Shown here: one piece after another, positions 45,908 through 55,347 of the stretch
Layout: each line of letters begins with the position of its first letter
Numbering within the stretch: the first letter of the stretch is position 1
Source: Brumimicrobium salinarum
GTDB taxonomy: Bacteria; Bacteroidota; Bacteroidia; Flavobacteriales_D; Crocinitomicaceae
Length of the DNA: 64,000 bases
Assembly: GCF_002844555.1 (NCBI RefSeq)
Contig: NZ_PJNI01000010.1
Span: forward strand, 62,001 to 126,000
Direction of reading: 5' to 3'
Program-made: the position numbers and the translations under genes
The notes under the pieces: model-generated
Told to the model about the DNA's origin: nothing
What the model saw: only the letters and a program-made list of their open reading frames with translations
The model's database searches: none

Positions 45908-46786
45908 TTACAGTGACATTGGAACCTCCATTAAAAGTACACGTGCATCTTCGCTTGCTTTTACATTGATTGCATCTGTATCCCAAACTCCCATTCCATC
46001 TCTTTTAGAGAGTTTTTCACCATTGATTTCTACTTCACCTTCTAAAATGAAAGCATACACGCCATTTCCTTCTTTTTTGATTTTATATTCATCTGCTTTC
46101 CCTTTTTCAAAATTTCCTAAATAGAACCAAGCGTCTTGGTTTACCCAAACTCCTTGTTCTCCTTTGTGAGGTGAAACCACTTGATAAAATTTATTTTCAA
46201 CTTTAATATCTTTTAAAGAAATTTGATCGTATCTAGGTGTTACATTTCTTTTATTAGGGAAAACCCAAATTTGAAGAAACTTAACTTGCTGATCTTTGTT
46301 TTTGTTATATTCAGAATGAGTTACCCCCGTACCAGCACTCATCACCTGTACATCACCTTCCTTTATGACAGCGGTGTTTCCCATACTGTCTTTGTGCTCT
46401 AAATCTCCTTCTAAAGGAATAGATACAATTTCCATATTGTCATGAGGATGTGTTCCAAATCCCATTCCTGCGCTTACTGTATCGTCGTTTAAGACGCGTA
46501 AAACCCCAAAATTCATTCTTTCAGGATTATAATAATTTGCAAAACTAAATGTATGGTGTGAATTCAACCAGCCGTGATTTGCGTGTCCTCTTGTTTCTGC
46601 TTTATGTATTACTGTGTTCATCTTTTTTAAGTTTTTATTGGGTAAATGATTAAATCCTACTTGTTGCCTCAATGTATCGTAAGTAGATTTTATCGCTTCT
46701 TTATTGGAAGAACTTAATATTTGCGGTGCAATCGCTCCAGCTGCACCCGTTAAAATTGCTCTTTTTAAAAACTTATTACGATTCAT
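45908..46786 (-). CDS. Pirin family protein with N-terminal leader
   Basis: A 292-residue double-cupin protein. The pirin core begins at MNTVIHKAETRGHANHGWLN, with the metal-binding His pair in FGTHPHDNMEIVSIPLEGDLEHKDS and the HSEYN motif. Some pirins are quercetinases; others are redox-sensing proteins. ATG at 46786 adds about 55 residues before the core, with a twin-Arg-like KRAILTGAAGAIA segment, and such extensions occur in other Bacteroidota pirins as far as I know. A later start at 46622 would give a core-only protein. It is the first gene of a six-gene unit. Confidence 0.9.
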   Translation of the reverse strand: MNRNKFLKRAILTGAAGAIAPQILSSSNKEAIKSTYDTLRQQVGFNHLPNKNLKKMNTVIHKAETRGHANHGWLNSHHTFSFANYYNPERMNFGVLRVLNDDTVSAGMGFGTHPHDNMEIVSIPLEGDLEHKDSMGNTAVIKEGDVQVMSAGTGVTHSEYNKNKDQQVKFLQIWVFPNKRNVTPRYDQISLKDIKVENKFYQVVSPHKGEQGVWVNQDAWFYLGNFEKGKADEYKIKKEGNGVYAFILEGEVEINGEKLSKRDGMGVWDTDAINVKASEDARVLLMEVPMSL

Positions 46787-46945
46787 TTCCTTTGCTGATT
46801 TAATACAGTACAAAGGTGCGGAAGTTATTGAGAATGTGGAATATGAAAAAAAGGGGTAAACTTATGAAAATCCGACATTCGATGTTTTTAGCGGTAGGAG
46901 CGGGGGGAATGATGAATTATGTAGAATAACTTGTCTAAATTCTTC

Positions 46946-46975
46946 CATATATGAAAATTTTAATTTTCATATATG
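46946..46975. promoter_or_regulatory. 30-nt palindrome upstream of the pirin operon (candidate operator)
   Basis: CATATATGAAAATT (46946-46959) and AATTTTCATATATG (46962-46975) are exact inverted copies around two bases. It lies about 160 bp upstream of the pirin start. No T-run follows, so it is more like a dimer-binding site than a terminator. Confidence 0.5.
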
Positions 46976-47417
46976 ATCAGGATAGCAGTTGTGGAGAAAG
47001 CAAGAGGAAAAAAGTAAAAATGCAGACATTAGTGATCCAAAAGTAGAAAAAGAGTAGAATATATCGTTAATGCTCAGAAAAAGGAAATAAAAACTGATTC
47101 ACCGTTATTATACCACTAACAATTTCTCCTATTAAAACAGATGCACATATACTTTGAAGCGAAAACCACTGTCTTAGGATTTTTAAAATTTAAAAAGCTT
47201 AACGCTAAGCTGGTAGATTAAGAGAAATCTTATTAATGCCATACTGGTATAATTGTGGGGAATCATGATGAAAAAGATGATTAAAAGTTTAGAAATACTT
47301 TATCTGACTTCAATCCGTATAAATTAATCAACTGAAATCAAATGTATTACAACCAAAGCCTCAAATAAAAGCAAGAATAAATCATAAAATGATAACACTT
47401 TATCATTTTTATTTGTA

Positions 47418-47425
47418 TATATTTG
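47418..47425 (+). promoter_or_regulatory. Candidate -7 promoter box of the copper island
   Basis: TATATTTG matches TAnnTTTG exactly and ends 15 nt before the GTG start at 47441. It is the only good promoter-like box before the RND genes, so it could drive the whole island up to the HMA-AraC gene. Confidence 0.55.
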
Positions 47426-47440
47426 TTTTAATTCAAAGTT

Positions 47441-47875
47441 GTGCTGAAAAATTTTCTATCCATATCATTAATAATCGTTATTCTCGGACTCAATTCGGGA
47501 CTAACATTTATCACTCATTACTGTGATGGTGAGGCGGTAGAATCCTCATTTAGTCTTACACAAGCAGACTTAGATTGTGGAATGTCTCAGGAAGAAATGA
47601 AATCTTGCTCAAATGATAAGCACAATCAAAAAGAAGTCATTCATAAAAAAGGTTGTTGCGAGAATGAATATCTTTCTTTTGATGCTGACTTCGACTATAA
47701 TCAAGCACAGGTTACTCCAAACACACATTTAGATTTTAAATTTGCCGTTGCTTTTGCTTATTCTTTTGTAAACAATCACTTACTACTTCAAAAAGAAAAG
47801 CCTTCACTTGAAGCCTATCGACCTCCTTTGATTAATCAAGATATTTCTGTCTTGCATCAGGTATTCATAATTTAG
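47441..47875 (+). CDS. HYC_CC_PP family secreted protein (metal-island associated)
   Basis: A 144-residue exported protein with an N-terminal hydrophobic signal and the motif set of the Bacteroidota HYC_CC_PP family: HYC in FITHYCDGEAVES, two further Cys, the CC pair in KKGCCENEYLSFDADF, and a PP in EAYRPPLINQD. It starts with GTG. The clustered Cys and His residues and its place as first gene before a complete heavy-metal RND pump point to periplasmic metal binding. The family's biochemical function is not known to me. Confidence 0.8.
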   Translation: MLKNFLSISLIIVILGLNSGLTFITHYCDGEAVESSFSLTQADLDCGMSQEEMKSCSNDKHNQKEVIHKKGCCENEYLSFDADFDYNQAQVTPNTHLDFKFAVAFAYSFVNNHLLLQKEKPSLEAYRPPLINQDISVLHQVFII

Positions 47876-47980
47876 AAACAACATACATTAATTATTCATT
47901 CTTATTGAATATTAGAATGATGAGTGAGGATGCTATTTGCAAACCTCAATGAATGAATTTTTCATTTTTAATTATTTGTT

Positions 47981-50900
47981 ATGTTGAATAAAGTTATTCG
48001 GTACTTTCTTGAAAACAAGTTAGTAACCTTTTTGATATTAGTTTTATTTATTGGCTGGGGTTTGGTGACCTCACCATTTAATTGGGACACAGGATCTCTG
48101 CCTTCAGACCCCGTAGCCGTTGATGCTATTCCAGATATTGGAGAAAATCAACAAATTGTTTTTACCGAATGGATGGGAAGATCACCTCAAGATATTGAGG
48201 ATCAAATCACATATCCGTTAACGACTTCTCTTCTCGGAATACCAGGAGTTAAGTCAATTCGGAGTTCTTCCATTTTCGGATTCAGTAGCATCTATATTAT
48301 TTTTGATGAAGATGTTGAGTTCTATTGGTCGCGTTCTCGTATTCTTGAGAAATTGAACTCACTTCCTGCCAATTTATTACCTGATGATGTTCAACCAGCT
48401 TTGGGTCCCGATGCCACAGCACTCGGCCAAGTGTATTGGTACACGCTGGAAGGAAGAGATAAAGAAGGAAATCCAACAGGGGGATGGGATTTACATGAGA
48501 TCAGAACTGTTCAGGATTTCTTTGTGAAATACAACCTTAATGCGGTGGAAGGAGTTTCTGAAGTGGCTTCCATTGGAGGTTATGTTCAAGAATATCAAAT
48601 CGATGTAGATCCCGATGCCTTGAAAACTTATGATATCCCACTTTATGATGTGATGAATGCTGTAAAGAATTCAAATCGAGATATTGGAGCCAAAACCATT
48701 GAAATCAATAAAGCGGAGTACTTGGTAAGAGGTCTTGGATATGTGGAAAGTATCGAGGATATCGAAAAAGCTGTGGTTACGGTAAATGACAATGTTCCCA
48801 TTAGAATCAAAGACATTGCGGTGGTAAACTTGGGACCTTCTACCCGACGTGGATTATTAGATAAAGACGGTGCTGAAGTTGTAGGTGGTGTTGCTGTGGC
48901 AAGATACGGAGCTAATCCTTTACAAGTCATCAATAATATTAAAGATAAAGCAGATGAAATTGCCAGTGGATTACCCAAGAAAACCTTAGCCGATGGAACA
49001 GAAAGTCAATTGACTATTGTGCCTTTTTATGACCGAACGGAACTCATCAATGAAACCATTGGAACCTTGGAAGAAGCATTGTCACTCGAATTATTGATTG
49101 TGGTTTTAGTCGTTGTGGTGATGGTACTCAATTTACGCGCTTCCATTCTTATTTCAAGTTTGCTTCCTGTTGCCATCTTGATGGTTTTTATTGCCATGCG
49201 CTATTTCAATGTCGATGCCAATATTGTAGCCTTATCGGGAATTGCAATTGCCATTGGAACCATGGTCGATTTGGGAATTATTCTCTCTGAAAACGTCATA
49301 AAACATATTAAAGAATCTCCCAAAAGCCAAAAACTAATTGATACGGTCTATAATGGAGTGGCAGAAGTAAGCTCAGCTATTTTGACAGCGGTAACCACAA
49401 CAATCGTAAGTTTTATTCCTGTTTTCACTATGCAAGCAGCAGAAGGAAAGTTATTTCGACCTTTGGCGTTTACCAAAACCTTTGCTCTTATTGCTTCATT
49501 AATTGTGGTTTTGATTATTCTTCCCACCCTTGCTCATTTAGTTTTTAAAATTAACATCAAGAAAAACACCAAAGGAATTGTACTCAATACACTGCTAATT
49601 GTAGGTGGGTTATTTGTTGCTATGTGGATGAGTTTGTGGGGCGGTTTAACTTTGTTGGCTTTTGGAATAGCTTGGTTTATCACCGAGTACAGCAAACAAA
49701 ATCGAATCACCAAAAACCTTACGGTATATATCACCGTGGTTTCTGTAGTTTGGTTGTTAGCCAAATATTGGATGCCACTAGGTCCAAGCAATTCTCTTTT
49801 AATGAATTTCTTATTTGTAGGAGTTATTGTGAGTCTCATTTTGGGGGCATTTTATCTATTGGAAAAATACTATACCCACATTTTAAACTGGTGTTTAGAC
49901 AACAAAGTCAAGTTTTTATTGATTCCCACTTTTGTAATTCTTTTTGGTTCAACAGCTTGGTTAGGATTTAACACTATGTTTGGCTTTGTAGCCACTGGGC
50001 TTGACAAAATCGGAGTAAACATCAGAACCACCAAAGTTTGGTCGGGAATTTCCCATTCTTTACCTGGATTAGGAAAAGAATTTATGCCTTCTTTGGATGA
50101 AGGAAGCTTTTTATTGATGCCGACTTCTATGCCACATGCTGGAATTGAACACAATAAACAAGTGGTTCAGCAATTGGATATGCTTTTGGCCAATATTCCA
50201 GAAGTAGAATTGTCGGTTGGTAAAATGGGAAGAGTAGAGTCTGCATTAGACCCCGCTCCAATTTCCATGTATGAAAATGTGATTAACTACAAACCCGAAT
50301 ATTTATTAGACCAAAAAGGACATCGTGACCGTTTTAAAGTGGATGATGAAGATAATTATATCCTAAAAAATGGAGACACTTTAAGCAATGAAGAAGCGTT
50401 AAATCAAAATATCTCAAGAGAAAATTTAATTGCCGATGAAGATGGACTTTACTTCCGAAATTGGAGAAAAAGCATCCAATCTCCTGATGATATTTGGGAT
50501 GAAATCATTCGGGTAACAAAAATCCCAGGATTAACTTCTGCTCCTAAGCTACAGCCGATTGAAACACGTTTAGTCATGCTTCAAACGGGAATGAGAGCAC
50601 CGATGGGAATCAAAGTATTTGGGCCAGATCTCGAAACCATTGAGAAATTTGGAATGGAACTGGAAACTATTCTAAAAGAAGTTCCTTCGGTAAAAAAAGA
50701 AGCTGTTTTTGCAGACCGAATCGTTGGGAAACCTTATTTACATTTCGATATTGATAGAGATGCCATTTCCAGGTATGGATTGAATATTGAAGATGTGCAA
50801 CAAACCTTGGAAACGGCTGTTGGTGGAATGGAAATTACGTCAACTGTAGAAGGACGTAAAAGATTTCCTGTGCGTGTACGCTATCCACGAGAACTCCGCG

Positions 50901-51778
50901 ATGATCCTAGTCAGCTGGAGAAAGTATTTGTACCCACTCCAACGGGAGTTCAAGTTCCATTGATTGAATTGGTGGATATTGAATATGTTCGAGGTCCACA
51001 AATGATAAAAAGTGAAAACACATTTTTGGTAGGCTATGTACTGTTAGACAAAAAAGATGGATTTGCCGAAGTGGATGTGGTAGAAGCTGCACAAAATCAT
51101 ATCAAAGATAAAATTGATAATGGTGAATTAACCGTACCCAATGGCGTTAGTTATAAATTCTCGGGGAGTTATGAAAATCAAGTCCGAGCAGAAAAAAGGC
51201 TAGCGATAATCGTTCCACTTGTGTTGGTGGTCATTTTCCTTATTCTTTATTTTCAGTTTAGGTCTGTGAGTACTTCCCTGATGATTTTCACTGGAATAGC
51301 CATGGCATTTAGTGGTGGGTTCATCATTCTATGGTTTTATGGTCAAGATTGGTTTTTAAACTTCAACTTTTTTAATATGAACATGAGAGATCTTTTTCAA
51401 ATCTCTACTATTAATATGAGTGTTGCGGTTTGGGTCGGATTTATCGCCTTGTTTGGAATTGCCACCGACGATGGTGTTTTAATGGGAACTTACCTCGATC
51501 AAAGTTTTAAAAGAAACAAAACAAATTCAATTGAAGAAATAAAAGAAGCGGTGGTTATTGCAGGCCAACGAAGAATTAAACCTGCAATTATGACTTCAGC
51601 CACAACCATTATTGCCTTGTTGCCCATTCTCACCTCAACAGGAAGAGGAGCCGACATCATGATTCCAATGGCGATTCCCGCTTTTGGTGGAATGTTGCTG
51701 GCTTCTATCACTTATTTTGTTGTTCCTGTATTATACTACTGGAAGGAAGAACATAAACTTAAAAAAGAATCGAAATGA
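47981..51778 (+). CDS. CusA/CzcA-type heavy-metal efflux RND permease
   Basis: The proton-driven inner-membrane pump of a tripartite copper/silver or divalent-metal exporter. The N-terminal FFxxN-like ENKLVTFLILV, PDIGENQQIVFTEW and GIPGVKSIRSSS strings and the TM4 helix GTMVDLGIILSENV are typical. At 1265 residues it is about 200 longer than E. coli CusA. One insert (about 520-640) adds three or four membrane helices between TM6 and TM7; another (about 770-830) is an acidic stretch in the periplasmic domain. Such longer forms are usual in Bacteroidota. Metal choice (Cu/Ag versus Zn/Co/Cd) needs the Met-cluster residues to be aligned; context favours copper. Confidence 0.93.
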   Translation: MLNKVIRYFLENKLVTFLILVLFIGWGLVTSPFNWDTGSLPSDPVAVDAIPDIGENQQIVFTEWMGRSPQDIEDQITYPLTTSLLGIPGVKSIRSSSIFGFSSIYIIFDEDVEFYWSRSRILEKLNSLPANLLPDDVQPALGPDATALGQVYWYTLEGRDKEGNPTGGWDLHEIRTVQDFFVKYNLNAVEGVSEVASIGGYVQEYQIDVDPDALKTYDIPLYDVMNAVKNSNRDIGAKTIEINKAEYLVRGLGYVESIEDIEKAVVTVNDNVPIRIKDIAVVNLGPSTRRGLLDKDGAEVVGGVAVARYGANPLQVINNIKDKADEIASGLPKKTLADGTESQLTIVPFYDRTELINETIGTLEEALSLELLIVVLVVVVMVLNLRASILISSLLPVAILMVFIAMRYFNVDANIVALSGIAIAIGTMVDLGIILSENVIKHIKESPKSQKLIDTVYNGVAEVSSAILTAVTTTIVSFIPVFTMQAAEGKLFRPLAFTKTFALIASLIVVLIILPTLAHLVFKINIKKNTKGIVLNTLLIVGGLFVAMWMSLWGGLTLLAFGIAWFITEYSKQNRITKNLTVYITVVSVVWLLAKYWMPLGPSNSLLMNFLFVGVIVSLILGAFYLLEKYYTHILNWCLDNKVKFLLIPTFVILFGSTAWLGFNTMFGFVATGLDKIGVNIRTTKVWSGISHSLPGLGKEFMPSLDEGSFLLMPTSMPHAGIEHNKQVVQQLDMLLANIPEVELSVGKMGRVESALDPAPISMYENVINYKPEYLLDQKGHRDRFKVDDEDNYILKNGDTLSNEEALNQNISRENLIADEDGLYFRNWRKSIQSPDDIWDEIIRVTKIPGLTSAPKLQPIETRLVMLQTGMRAPMGIKVFGPDLETIEKFGMELETILKEVPSVKKEAVFADRIVGKPYLHFDIDRDAISRYGLNIEDVQQTLETAVGGMEITSTVEGRKRFPVRVRYPRELRDDPSQLEKVFVPTPTGVQVPLIELVDIEYVRGPQMIKSENTFLVGYVLLDKKDGFAEVDVVEAAQNHIKDKIDNGELTVPNGVSYKFSGSYENQVRAEKRLAIIVPLVLVVIFLILYFQFRSVSTSLMIFTGIAMAFSGGFIILWFYGQDWFLNFNFFNMNMRDLFQISTINMSVAVWVGFIALFGIATDDGVLMGTYLDQSFKRNKTNSIEEIKEAVVIAGQRRIKPAIMTSATTIIALLPILTSTGRGADIMIPMAIPAFGGMLLASITYFVVPVLYYWKEEHKLKKESK

Positions 51779-52983
51779 AACTATATTTAAAAATCTTATT
51801 GATCCTATTGATAGGAATAAGTGGGGAAGGATTTTCGCAATCTCTGGATAAATATTTAGAGGAAGCTGCAGAAAACAATCCATTACTTAAAGCGAAGTAT
51901 GCCGATTTTGAAGCGAGTGTGGAAAAAGTTGCGCAAGTCAATTCTTTGCCCAATCCAAGTATTTCATTTAGCTATCTGGTTAGTCCAAGTACACCTCATA
52001 CAGGAAATCAAAAAGCAGGCTTAGGCATTCGACAAACGATTCCTTGGTTTGGTACGTTAAAAACCTCGGGCAGTGTTTATGAACTTCAATCCGAAGCACT
52101 TTATCAGGAATTTATAAATGAACGCAATCAACTGTTTATGGAGGTAAAGTCGGCTTGGTATCCGCTTTACGAATTGCATCAGGAACTCAAATTGCAAAAG
52201 GAGAATAAAAAGGTGTTGTTAAGTTATAAGCAACTCGCCACAACGGGATTTAAAGTTGGCAAAAACAGTATGGCCGATGTGCTGCGGGTGGATATCAAAA
52301 TTGAAAGCACCACCACAGAAATTAAGTTGCTTGAAGAAAAGATCAAACCTTTTACGGTGCGTTTCAATAGGCTGTTGAATAAATCAGATACAGCCGCAAT
52401 AGAAATTGAAGAAACGATACAATTGGCAGAAATCCCTTTGAATTATAGAAGAGACAGCTTGTTGGAAAATCATCCCAGTTTAAAAGCTTTGGATTTAGAA
52501 TATCAGTCCGCTCAAGCTTCGGAAACCTTAGCCAATAAAGAAGGATTACCAAGTTTCGGAGTCGGCCTAGATTATGGCTTTATGCCCAATGCTAGAAATA
52601 TGGTAATGCCTATGGTGAGTATTTCTCTTCCCATTTATAGAAATCGATACAAAGCTTTGAAGAAGGAAGCGCAATTGAAACAAGATGCCATTGAATTTTA
52701 TAAACAAGACTTTGAAAATGAGTTGATTTCCAATTATGAAATGACAAGATACGAATTGGATCGTGCAAAGGAAAAGTTTTTACTTTATCAACAACAAATT
52801 GAAAGAACCAAACAAGTTATTCATCTGCTCGAAGTGGAATACAGCAATTCGGGCGATGATTTTGAAGAAATACTGCGCATGCAACAAGATTTAATTAATT
52901 ATCAAATAGGAAAAGCTACAGCGGTTAAAGATTTCTTTACGGCCTTAGCTAAACTCGATTATTTAACAGCAAAATCAGAATAA
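51775..52983 (+). CDS. TolC family outer-membrane efflux protein
   Basis: A 402-residue outer-membrane channel with a signal peptide (KILLILLIGISGEGFSQ) and long alpha-helical segments forming two TolC repeats (LDKYLEEAAENNPLLKAKYADF at the start; RYELDRAKEKFLLYQQQIERT late). It is a compact member without the usual C-terminal extension. It overlaps the CusA-like stop by 4 bases (ATGA) and is followed after 1 bp by the adaptor gene, so the three pump genes are translated as a set. Confidence 0.92.
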   Translation: MKLYLKILLILLIGISGEGFSQSLDKYLEEAAENNPLLKAKYADFEASVEKVAQVNSLPNPSISFSYLVSPSTPHTGNQKAGLGIRQTIPWFGTLKTSGSVYELQSEALYQEFINERNQLFMEVKSAWYPLYELHQELKLQKENKKVLLSYKQLATTGFKVGKNSMADVLRVDIKIESTTTEIKLLEEKIKPFTVRFNRLLNKSDTAAIEIEETIQLAEIPLNYRRDSLLENHPSLKALDLEYQSAQASETLANKEGLPSFGVGLDYGFMPNARNMVMPMVSISLPIYRNRYKALKKEAQLKQDAIEFYKQDFENELISNYEMTRYELDRAKEKFLLYQQQIERTKQVIHLLEVEYSNSGDDFEEILRMQQDLINYQIGKATAVKDFFTALAKLDYLTAKSE

Positions 52984-52984
52984 A

Positions 52985-54742
52985 ATGAAAAATAGAAAAA
53001 CAATATACATCGCTTTGTTCACCTTAATTTTAGGATTGTTTTTTGGTTGGTTGATTTTTGGTTCGTCAAAAGAAAGTACATCACCAACCGAACAACACGA
53101 CCACAGCGAAGAAACCATTTGGACGTGTTCCATGCATCCACAAATTAGAAGTCAAGAATCAGGCGACTGCCCGATATGTGGAATGGAATTAATTCCTTTA
53201 AGCGATGACAAAAATGAGGGCGGAGACCCAATGGAAATCAAGATGTCGCCTACTGCTATGCAATTGGCTTCTGTACAAACTTCCATTGTTTCTAAACAAA
53301 AGCCTATCAAGGAAGTAAGAATGAATGGAAAGGTAAAAACCGATGAAAGAAAAGTGTATTCTCAATCTTCTCATATTCCGGGAAGAATTGAAAGACTCAC
53401 GGTAAACTTTACAGGAGAATCCATTCAAAAAGGACAAGTTTTGGCATACATCTATTCTCCAGAATTGGTAGCTGCCCAAGAGGAATTATTTGAGGCGAAA
53501 AAAATAAAAGAAGAACAACCTTCTTTATATAAAGCCGCCAAAGAAAAACTGCAAAATTGGAAATTAACGGATAAACAAATCAATCAGATAATAGAGCGTG
53601 AAACTATTCAAGAACAATTTCCAATTTTGGCTGATGTTTCAGGAATCGTAACAAAGAAAAACATCAATCTCGGCGATTACATTAAAAAAGGAGAATCGCT
53701 CTATGAAATTGCAGATATCAGTACCGTTTGGGTGCTTTTTGATGTTTACGAAAGCGATATTCCGTGGGTAAAAAAAGGCGACAAAGTGGAGTTTACTGTT
53801 CGCTCCTTGCCTAACGAAACTTTTAACGGCGAAGTCTCTTTTATCGATCCTGTTATCAATTCCAAAACAAGAGTTGCATCGGCTAGGGTCATTATCAAGA
53901 ACCCAGGGAAAAGATTAAAACCCGATATGTTTGTTCGAGGAATTGTAAAAAGCGAATTGGAGCAACAAGAAAAAGTGATTGTTGTGCCCAAATCTGCGGT
54001 AATGTGGACGGGAGAAAGATCATTGGTGTATGTAAAAACCAGTAGTTCAGAACAAGTGAGTTTTCTCATGCGCAAAGTGACTTTAGGATCTTCCTTGGGA
54101 GATAGCTACATCATAAAAGAAGGATTGGAAGTAGGCGAAGAAATTGCTACCAACGGAACCTTCAGCATTGATGCCGCAGCACAGTTGGCGGGTAAACCAA
54201 GTATGATGAGTCCTGAAGGTGGCAAGCCAGTTACGGGACATAATCACGGAGGAGCTTCTCATTCTGAAACTATGACAATGGAAGAAATGTCCATCGGTCA
54301 AAAGGAAAAAGATGCCTTGTCTCCACTTTTCGAAGCTTATTTCAAATTAAAAAACAATCTCGTAAATGACGATTTCAAAGCTGGAATTTCAAGTGCGAAA
54401 GAAATGACTACAATCTTAAATAAAGTTGACATGAAAATTTTTAAAGGCGAAGCCCATGACTTTTGGATGAAGCGAAGTGACGTTCTAAGCAAGGAATTAA
54501 AAAAAGCAATTTCGACTAAAGAGATTGGAGAGCTTAGAAAACCATTTGAGGAAATTTCGAATCAATTAATTATGATTCTGAAATCTTTTGGAGCGATGGA
54601 CAAGGCCATTTACATCGAACATTGTCCTATGGTGAATAACAACAACGGTGCAGATTGGTTGAGTTTAGAGTCTGAGATTAAGAATCCATATTATGGTGAA
54701 GCGATGTTGAAATGTGGTGAGGTAAAACAAGTAATCAAATAG
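52985..54742 (+). CDS. CusB-type membrane-fusion adaptor with N-terminal metal-binding motif and C-terminal DUF3347 domain
   Basis: The periplasmic adaptor linking the CusA-like pump to the TolC-like channel. After an N-terminal membrane anchor (about 7-25) and a short His-rich linker comes the heavy-metal-binding motif TCSMHPQIRSQESGDCPICG (Cys48, Cys62, Cys65). The adaptor core follows, with a lipoyl-like hairpin (GRIERLTVNFTGESIQKGQV), beta-barrel and coiled-coil domains (100-400). From about 425 to 585 lies a DUF3347 domain ending in EHCPMVNNNNGADWLS and EAMLKCGE. The extra domain probably takes copper or passes it to the adaptor. The same domain is repeated as a separate lipoprotein downstream. 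Confidence 0.9.
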   Translation: MKNRKTIYIALFTLILGLFFGWLIFGSSKESTSPTEQHDHSEETIWTCSMHPQIRSQESGDCPICGMELIPLSDDKNEGGDPMEIKMSPTAMQLASVQTSIVSKQKPIKEVRMNGKVKTDERKVYSQSSHIPGRIERLTVNFTGESIQKGQVLAYIYSPELVAAQEELFEAKKIKEEQPSLYKAAKEKLQNWKLTDKQINQIIERETIQEQFPILADVSGIVTKKNINLGDYIKKGESLYEIADISTVWVLFDVYESDIPWVKKGDKVEFTVRSLPNETFNGEVSFIDPVINSKTRVASARVIIKNPGKRLKPDMFVRGIVKSELEQQEKVIVVPKSAVMWTGERSLVYVKTSSSEQVSFLMRKVTLGSSLGDSYIIKEGLEVGEEIATNGTFSIDAAAQLAGKPSMMSPEGGKPVTGHNHGGASHSETMTMEEMSIGQKEKDALSPLFEAYFKLKNNLVNDDFKAGISSAKEMTTILNKVDMKIFKGEAHDFWMKRSDVLSKELKKAISTKEIGELRKPFEEISNQLIMILKSFGAMDKAIYIEHCPMVNNNNGADWLSLESEIKNPYYGEAMLKCGEVKQVIK

Positions 54743-54768
54743 TTAATTAATAATCAAAAACAAATAAA

Positions 54769-55347
54769 ATGAAAAAAGTAATGACAGTATTAATGGCAGG
54801 AGGTTTTTTCGTTCTAACGAGTTGTGCAGGTAGTGATTCTACACCTACTGAAAAACCAACAGAAACTACAGAGCAAGTGAATTCTTCTACACAGACAGAA
54901 GAAGTAACGAAAAAGGACAACCTTTCTTCAATACTCAATAGCTATTTCGAAATGTCAGAAAACCTTACAAATGATTCAGCCGCCGACGCAGCAAAATCAA
55001 GTGAGAAGTTATCAAATGCATTAAAAGACTTTCAAGGTGATCAGCTTTCAAACAAAGAATACAAAGAAGTTGATGAGATCATGAATAGTTCAATTGAACA
55101 TGCTGGACATATTACTGAAAACGCTGGCGATATTCACCATCAACGTGAACATTTAGTCTTGCTTAGTTTGGACATTAAAGATTTAATTGAAATTGTTGGA
55201 ACAGACCAAAAGGTTTACGAAGCTTATTGTCCGATGGCAAATAACAACAAAGGTGCTATTTGGGTAACAAATAAAAATGAAGTGAACAATCCGTTCATGG
55301 GTCAAAGTATGCCAAAGTGCGGAAAAATAAATGGTGAAATCAAATGA
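54769..55347 (+). CDS. DUF3347 domain lipoprotein
   Basis: A 192-residue lipoprotein with lipobox LTSC (Cys19), a Thr/Glu-rich linker and a DUF3347 domain (about 45-190) with the family's conserved end, AYCPMANNNKGAIWV and GQSMPKCGK. These Cys and Met residues match those in the CusB-like C-terminus, so the two domains are paralogous and both probably bind Cu(I). It lies 26 bp after the adaptor gene. It could be an envelope copper chaperone serving the pump, which is an inference from homology and position. Confidence 0.82.
   Translation: MKKVMTVLMAGGFFVLTSCAGSDSTPTEKPTETTEQVNSSTQTEEVTKKDNLSSILNSYFEMSENLTNDSAADAAKSSEKLSNALKDFQGDQLSNKEYKEVDEIMNSSIEHAGHITENAGDIHHQREHLVLLSLDIKDLIEIVGTDQKVYEAYCPMANNNKGAIWVTNKNEVNNPFMGQSMPKCGKINGEIK

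Larger units (their letters stand above)
46787..47440. other. 654-bp spacer between the pirin operon and the copper island
   Basis: No complete gene is visible. A 30-nt palindrome lies at 46946-46975. On the plus strand near 47250-47335, GIIVGNHDEKDD and FRNTLSDFNPYKLIN appear in frames separated by stops, which may be the remains of a decayed gene. The right end carries the island promoter box. Confidence 0.45.

Noticed and set aside
45888-45986. Upstream extension of the small GNAT gene (Cys-rich, MGYRCNQCKSKRRC)
   Set aside because: It overlaps the pirin gene by 79 bases and is read from the opposite phase of real coding sequence; family members begin at the later ATG.
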